From Ahrensia sp. (GTDB taxonomy: Bacteria; Pseudomonadota; Alphaproteobacteria; Rhizobiales; Rhizobiaceae), in NCBI GenBank assembly GCA_002698425.1, contig NZXU01000051.1, positions 1 to 54,227 on the forward strand: a stretch of 54,227 nucleotides of DNA, written 5' to 3'. The notes beneath the pieces were generated by a model. It was not told the DNA's origin and did not search any database. It saw only the letters and a program-made list of their open reading frames with translations. The translations under genes and the position numbers were made by a program. Shown in pieces: positions 50,811 to 54,227 of the stretch. Numbering within the stretch: the stretch's first letter is position 1; every line of letters starts with the position of its first letter.

Positions 50811-53315
50811 ATGACGGACGCAACCAATCGAAAGTTGGACGTCAAGGACAACGAGTTTGGCGACATAGCGCGGGACGATCCGCTCTATGAGCTGTCGCAG
50901 ATCATCGGCTTTTCGCGACCTGCTGAGGCGGAACAGCCGCGACAGGGGCAAGACGATAACGTCGATCTCGAGCAGGAATTGCTGCGGGAACTCGACAACT
51001 TTCCCGTATCCGGCAGGTCTTCAGCGGAAGTCTCTGATTATCAAGACTATTCCGAGCCGGAACCGGTCGAGCCAGTTGCTGCGCCGGAACAGTCGTATTC
51101 TTCCGATCCGCTCGATTTCGACAGCGAGTTCGAGCGGGACTTTGGCGGCGTGTTCAAGGATCCCGAACCCGTAAGGCCTGAACCCGTGGCGCCCGAGCCT
51201 GTTGTTGACGCGGTTGATATGGACGAGCCGGATCCGATGGAGGCCGAACTCTTCCAGCCTGAGTTCGAATCCGCGCCGGCGCCGCAACCGGTTTTCGCTG
51301 AAGTGCCGCGCTTCGATCCCGAGCCGGAACCCACTCCGCAGCCGGCATCCGATTCGCTTGAAGACGAACTTTTGGACCTTCTGGGCAGCATCGGCGAGAA
51401 GGCCAAGGCGCCTTGGACGGCCGAGCCGGCCCCTGTCGAGCAAATAGTTGTGGATGAGCCGGTGGCTGTCGAGCAGCCGGATTTCGATACCTATGTCTCG
51501 GATGTGGACGTTGAGGAAGCGCAGCCGGAGGCTGTCGTCGAACCGCCGTCCACCGCGCCGCGACCGCTTTGGTTCGATGAGCCGGAACCGGTCGAGCAAC
51601 CGGTCGCCGACGCACGCGTCGAAACAGTCGATGAGCAGGTAGCGGAAATTGAGCCGGCGGTCGAGCTGGAGCCGGATGAGGACAGCGCGCTTCTGGATGC
51701 ATTCGAGAGCGAACTGAGCGAGGGCCTTTCGATCTCGCTCGACGAGATGTCGCAGGAAGAGGCGCACGCGCAAGAAGATCTCTCTTCGGAGTTCTCGATC
51801 GAGGACGAACTCGATCTGGATCGCACCTACGAAACAGCGGCCGCCGCCGATGAGGACGTGGCGATCGGTGAAATCGAGAGTGCTGCGAACGAGATTGCTT
51901 CGGCGGCGCGGCCAAGCATGCCGCCGGTCCTCGATACCGCCGATCTTTCCGGCAGCGACATGGAGGCGATGTATCCGCTGGATCTTCCGCAGCAGGCGGA
52001 GGAGGCCGTGCGGTCGGAGCCGAACGATATCGAACGCGAGCTCGATGCGGCGCTGACCGGATACGACCAATATGAAGACCAGCCGACAACCCGGTTGGGC
52101 GCTGCTGCCGCCATGCCGGCTGCCAATTACGACCTCGACGCGATCGAGAATGATCTCGCCCGCGACATGGACTATGTGGCCCATGACCTCGAAGCTCGGA
52201 GCGCCGAGGAAGACGAGTTCGATGGTTTCGATGACGAATTCGACGAGCCCGTCATCGCCCCTCAACCGGTCGAACGCCCGCGCTCCGGCCGCGGCATGAT
52301 GATTGCCGCCATCGTCGGCGGCGTTGCCATTCTCGGAGCGTTTGGCGCCTTCGCCCTGATGGGCAGCGATGTCGGCGACGACGGCGGCCCGGTCCTGGTC
52401 AAGGCGGATTCCGATCCGGTCAAGATCGTTCCGGAGGATCCGGGCGGCAGGCAAGTGCCGAACCAGGATCGCGCCGTCTACGGCGAAGTCGACGGCAATG
52501 GCGAAACCGCCCCGACACAGGACACGCTGGTTTCGACATCGGAAGAGCCGATCGACCTGAATGGCGGATCGGCATCGTTGCCGAGCGGGATCACCGAGAC
52601 TGCGAAGGTGGAAGACCGGTTGATGCCGGAAGCTGCTTCGTCCGACGGCATGAGCGCCGCAGGCGACGACGGGCAGGCCTTGTTGCCGCCGCGTCGCGTG
52701 CGCACCGTCATCGTCAAGCCGGACGGCTCCTTCGTTCCTACCCCCGCAGCCACCGCGACGGCGCAGCCGGAACCGGCGCCGCAGACGGCCGAAGCCGCGG
52801 TGACGCAGCCGGAAGCCACCCGGCCGGCCGCGACCGATACACAGGTGCCCGCGACGCAGGGCGCGCAGCAGGACGACGCCGAGGCGCTGCAGCAGATGGC
52901 GTCGGTGTCCGAGCCGGAGACGACGGCCGCTCCCGAGCCGGCGCAGACCGCATCGCGCAACATCCCGACACCGGCCGTCATTCCGGAGCGTCCGACCAAC
53001 CAGCCGGTGCAGGTCGCCTCGCAGCCCGCCCCGGCTCCCGCGCCGGCCATCCAGACCCAGCCGGCTGTTCCCGGCGGCTACATGGTGCAGATTTCCTCGC
53101 AGCCTTCCGCGGCGCTCGCGCAGCAGTCGGCGACCGATCTGTCTCGGCGTTTCGGCAACCTCCTCGGCGGACGGGCGATCTCGATCCAGCAGGCGGAAAT
53201 CGAGGGTCGCGGAACGTTCCACCGTGTCCGCGTCGCCGCATCGGGCCGCGACGATGCGGTTGCCCTCTGCGAATCCCTGAAACGTGCCGGCGGCAGCTGC
53301 TTCGTCACCCGCTAG
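50811..53315 (+). CDS. SPOR-domain cell-division protein
   Basis: 834 aa single-pass inner-membrane protein. Residues 1-485 are a long acidic, Pro/Glu/Val-rich disordered cytoplasmic part; the membrane helix is about 495-517 (GRGMMIAAIVGGVAILGAFGA); then a Pro/Thr/Ala-rich periplasmic linker; then the C-terminal SPOR domain at about 758-834 (GYMVQISSQPSAALAQQSAT, RVRVAASGRDDA, GGSCFVTR). SPOR domains bind denuded septal peptidoglycan. The position between argS and nagZ is conserved in Hyphomicrobiales. Low complexity makes many long antisense frames that should be ignored. Confidence 0.88.
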   Translation: MTDATNRKLDVKDNEFGDIARDDPLYELSQIIGFSRPAEAEQPRQGQDDNVDLEQELLRELDNFPVSGRSSAEVSDYQDYSEPEPVEPVAAPEQSYSSDPLDFDSEFERDFGGVFKDPEPVRPEPVAPEPVVDAVDMDEPDPMEAELFQPEFESAPAPQPVFAEVPRFDPEPEPTPQPASDSLEDELLDLLGSIGEKAKAPWTAEPAPVEQIVVDEPVAVEQPDFDTYVSDVDVEEAQPEAVVEPPSTAPRPLWFDEPEPVEQPVADARVETVDEQVAEIEPAVELEPDEDSALLDAFESELSEGLSISLDEMSQEEAHAQEDLSSEFSIEDELDLDRTYETAAAADEDVAIGEIESAANEIASAARPSMPPVLDTADLSGSDMEAMYPLDLPQQAEEAVRSEPNDIERELDAALTGYDQYEDQPTTRLGAAAAMPAANYDLDAIENDLARDMDYVAHDLEARSAEEDEFDGFDDEFDEPVIAPQPVERPRSGRGMMIAAIVGGVAILGAFGAFALMGSDVGDDGGPVLVKADSDPVKIVPEDPGGRQVPNQDRAVYGEVDGNGETAPTQDTLVSTSEEPIDLNGGSASLPSGITETAKVEDRLMPEAASSDGMSAAGDDGQALLPPRRVRTVIVKPDGSFVPTPAATATAQPEPAPQTAEAAVTQPEATRPAATDTQVPATQGAQQDDAEALQQMASVSEPETTAAPEPAQTASRNIPTPAVIPERPTNQPVQVASQPAPAPAPAIQTQPAVPGGYMVQISSQPSAALAQQSATDLSRRFGNLLGGRAISIQQAEIEGRGTFHRVRVAASGRDDAVALCESLKRAGGSCFVTR

Positions 53316-53336
53316 GATTACTAAAGTCTCTTCGAA

Positions 53337-53361
53337 GGGCGGTCCTCGGGCCGCCCTTTTT
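53337..53361 (+). terminator. Terminator after the SPOR gene
   Basis: GGGCGG (53337-53342), 8 nt loop, CCGCCC (53351-53356), then TTTTT. Confidence 0.85.
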
Positions 53362-53391
53362 CGTTTCAGCCGAAAAGGCCTATGATTCGGC

Positions 53392-54227
53392 ATGACCGAA
53401 TCAAAAGCGATGATCGTCGGCTGCGCCGGCAAGATGCTCACCCAGGACGAAATCGCGTTCATTGAGCGCGAGAAACCCTGGGGGCTGATCCTGTTCGCGC
53501 GCAACATCGGCTTGGCCGAGGAAATACGCATGCTCACCGCGCATTTCCGGTTGCTGGTCGGGCGCGACAATGCGCCGGTTTTCATCGATCAGGAAGGCGG
53601 GCGGGTGCAACGCATCCGCGAACCGATCGCGCAATCCTATCCGCCCGGCGCGACGATCGGAGCGCTCTATCGGCGCGATCCGGCCGCGGGGCTCAGGGCG
53701 GCCCGGCTCATGTCTCGCCTGCATGCCGCCGACCTGCGTCCGCTCGGCATCAATGCCGATTGCCTGCCGGTCCTCGATGTGCCGGTCGAGGGCGCGCATG
53801 ACGTGATCGGCGACAGAGCATACGGCAAGGATCCCGAAACCGTAACCAAGCTCGGCCGCGAGGCCGCCGAGGGGGTTCTGGAAGGCGGCGTTCTGCCGGT
53901 GATCAAGCACATCCCGGGTCACGGGCGGGCTTTTTCGGACAGCCACAAGGCGCTGCCGGTGGTCGATACGCCGCTCGAGGAATTGCGCCGCCACGATTTT
54001 CCGCCCTTTTTGGCCCTTTCCGGCATGCCGATGGCGATGACGGCGCATGTGGTCTACACGGCCATCGATCCGAAACGTCCCGCGACCACGTCGCATATCG
54101 TCGTTCAGGACATCATCCGCGGCGAACTGGGCTTTGACGGCCTGCTGATGAGCGACGATGTCTCGATGAACGCACTTTCTGGGGATTTCGGCGCGCGGAC
54201 CGAAAGCATCTTTGGCGCGGGCCTCGA
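53392..54227 (+). CDS. nagZ: Beta-N-acetylhexosaminidase, 5' part
   Basis: Peptidoglycan-recycling glycosidase that removes N-acetylglucosamine from muropeptides in the cytosol; 278 codons are present and the frame runs off the window. The GH3 fold shows LFARNIG, FIDQEGGRVQR, the catalytic His loop KHIPGHGRAFSDSH and the nucleophile Asp in LLMSDDVSM. The usual length is about 335-340 residues, so roughly 60 are missing. Ribosome site is unclear. Confidence 0.92.
   Translation, partial: MTESKAMIVGCAGKMLTQDEIAFIEREKPWGLILFARNIGLAEEIRMLTAHFRLLVGRDNAPVFIDQEGGRVQRIREPIAQSYPPGATIGALYRRDPAAGLRAARLMSRLHAADLRPLGINADCLPVLDVPVEGAHDVIGDRAYGKDPETVTKLGREAAEGVLEGGVLPVIKHIPGHGRAFSDSHKALPVVDTPLEELRRHDFPPFLALSGMPMAMTAHVVYTAIDPKRPATTSHIVVQDIIRGELGFDGLLMSDDVSMNALSGDFGARTESIFGAGL

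Noticed and set aside
51021..53585. 854-codon open frame antisense to the SPOR gene
   Set aside because: A by-product of the repetitive Glu/Pro/Val codons in the plus-strand gene; extremely Arg/Leu-rich with no recognisable domain.

Overview
The window is a chromosomal segment from an alphaproteobacterium, most likely a member of the Hyphomicrobiales (Rhizobiales). It is GC-rich. It carries an ExoR homologue (the periplasmic partner of ExoS/ChvI), a PopZ-type DUF2497 pole protein placed between a TolC-family protein and valS, and the block xthA ... erpA, dgt, argS, SPOR protein, nagZ, an order I recall as recurrent in this group. The genus cannot be fixed from the sequence alone.

Host region 1 (1-21568) is mostly housekeeping genes: a TrkH potassium transporter, biosynthetic threonine dehydratase, an AI-2E family permease, a membrane-anchored hydrolase, a Tat-exported CpdB nucleotidase, HlyU, aroA, and a divergent Lrp-type regulator/alanine dehydrogenase pair. 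These are followed by a leftward cysK-alaX-(gap)-sseA-GNAT cluster, then cyclopropane fatty acid synthase and a DNA photolyase.

The mobile region (21569-34878) is a 13.3 kb element integrated at the 3' end of tRNA-Asn(GTT). It is bounded by a 14 bp direct repeat (attL/attR) and by matching, oppositely oriented pairs of arm-type repeats inside each end. Its own gene content is small: tyrosine integrase, AlpA-like regulator/excisionase, a replication-initiator-like protein with iteron-like repeats inside its gene, HK97-type prohead protease, major capsid protein, P27-type small terminase, one J-like tail-tip protein and several unknowns. No large terminase, portal, connector, tape measure, tail tube or lysis gene is visible. 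Without a later insertion the element is about 10.3 kb. Gene content, compactness and coupling look more like a phage satellite (capsid-forming PICI-like) than a complete prophage, but a deletion remnant is not excluded.

A second element sits inside the first. An IS1595-type transposon (31003-34031, 3,029 bp) has perfect 24 bp terminal inverted repeats and an exact 8 bp target duplication. It carries a transposase plus three passengers: a one-TM protein, an ImmA/IrrE metalloprotease and a P63C-domain protein. It split a 130-residue gene, which can be rebuilt in frame from the two flanks.

Host region 2 (34879-54227) holds tRNA-Asn, tRNA-Cys, a Pcm-like methyltransferase, a TolC-family protein, PopZ-like protein, valS, a FadL-type porin, exoR, xthA, a purine-type NCS2 permease, erpA, dgt, argS, a long acidic SPOR protein and the 5' part of nagZ, which runs off the window. 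Rho-independent terminators follow several of these genes.
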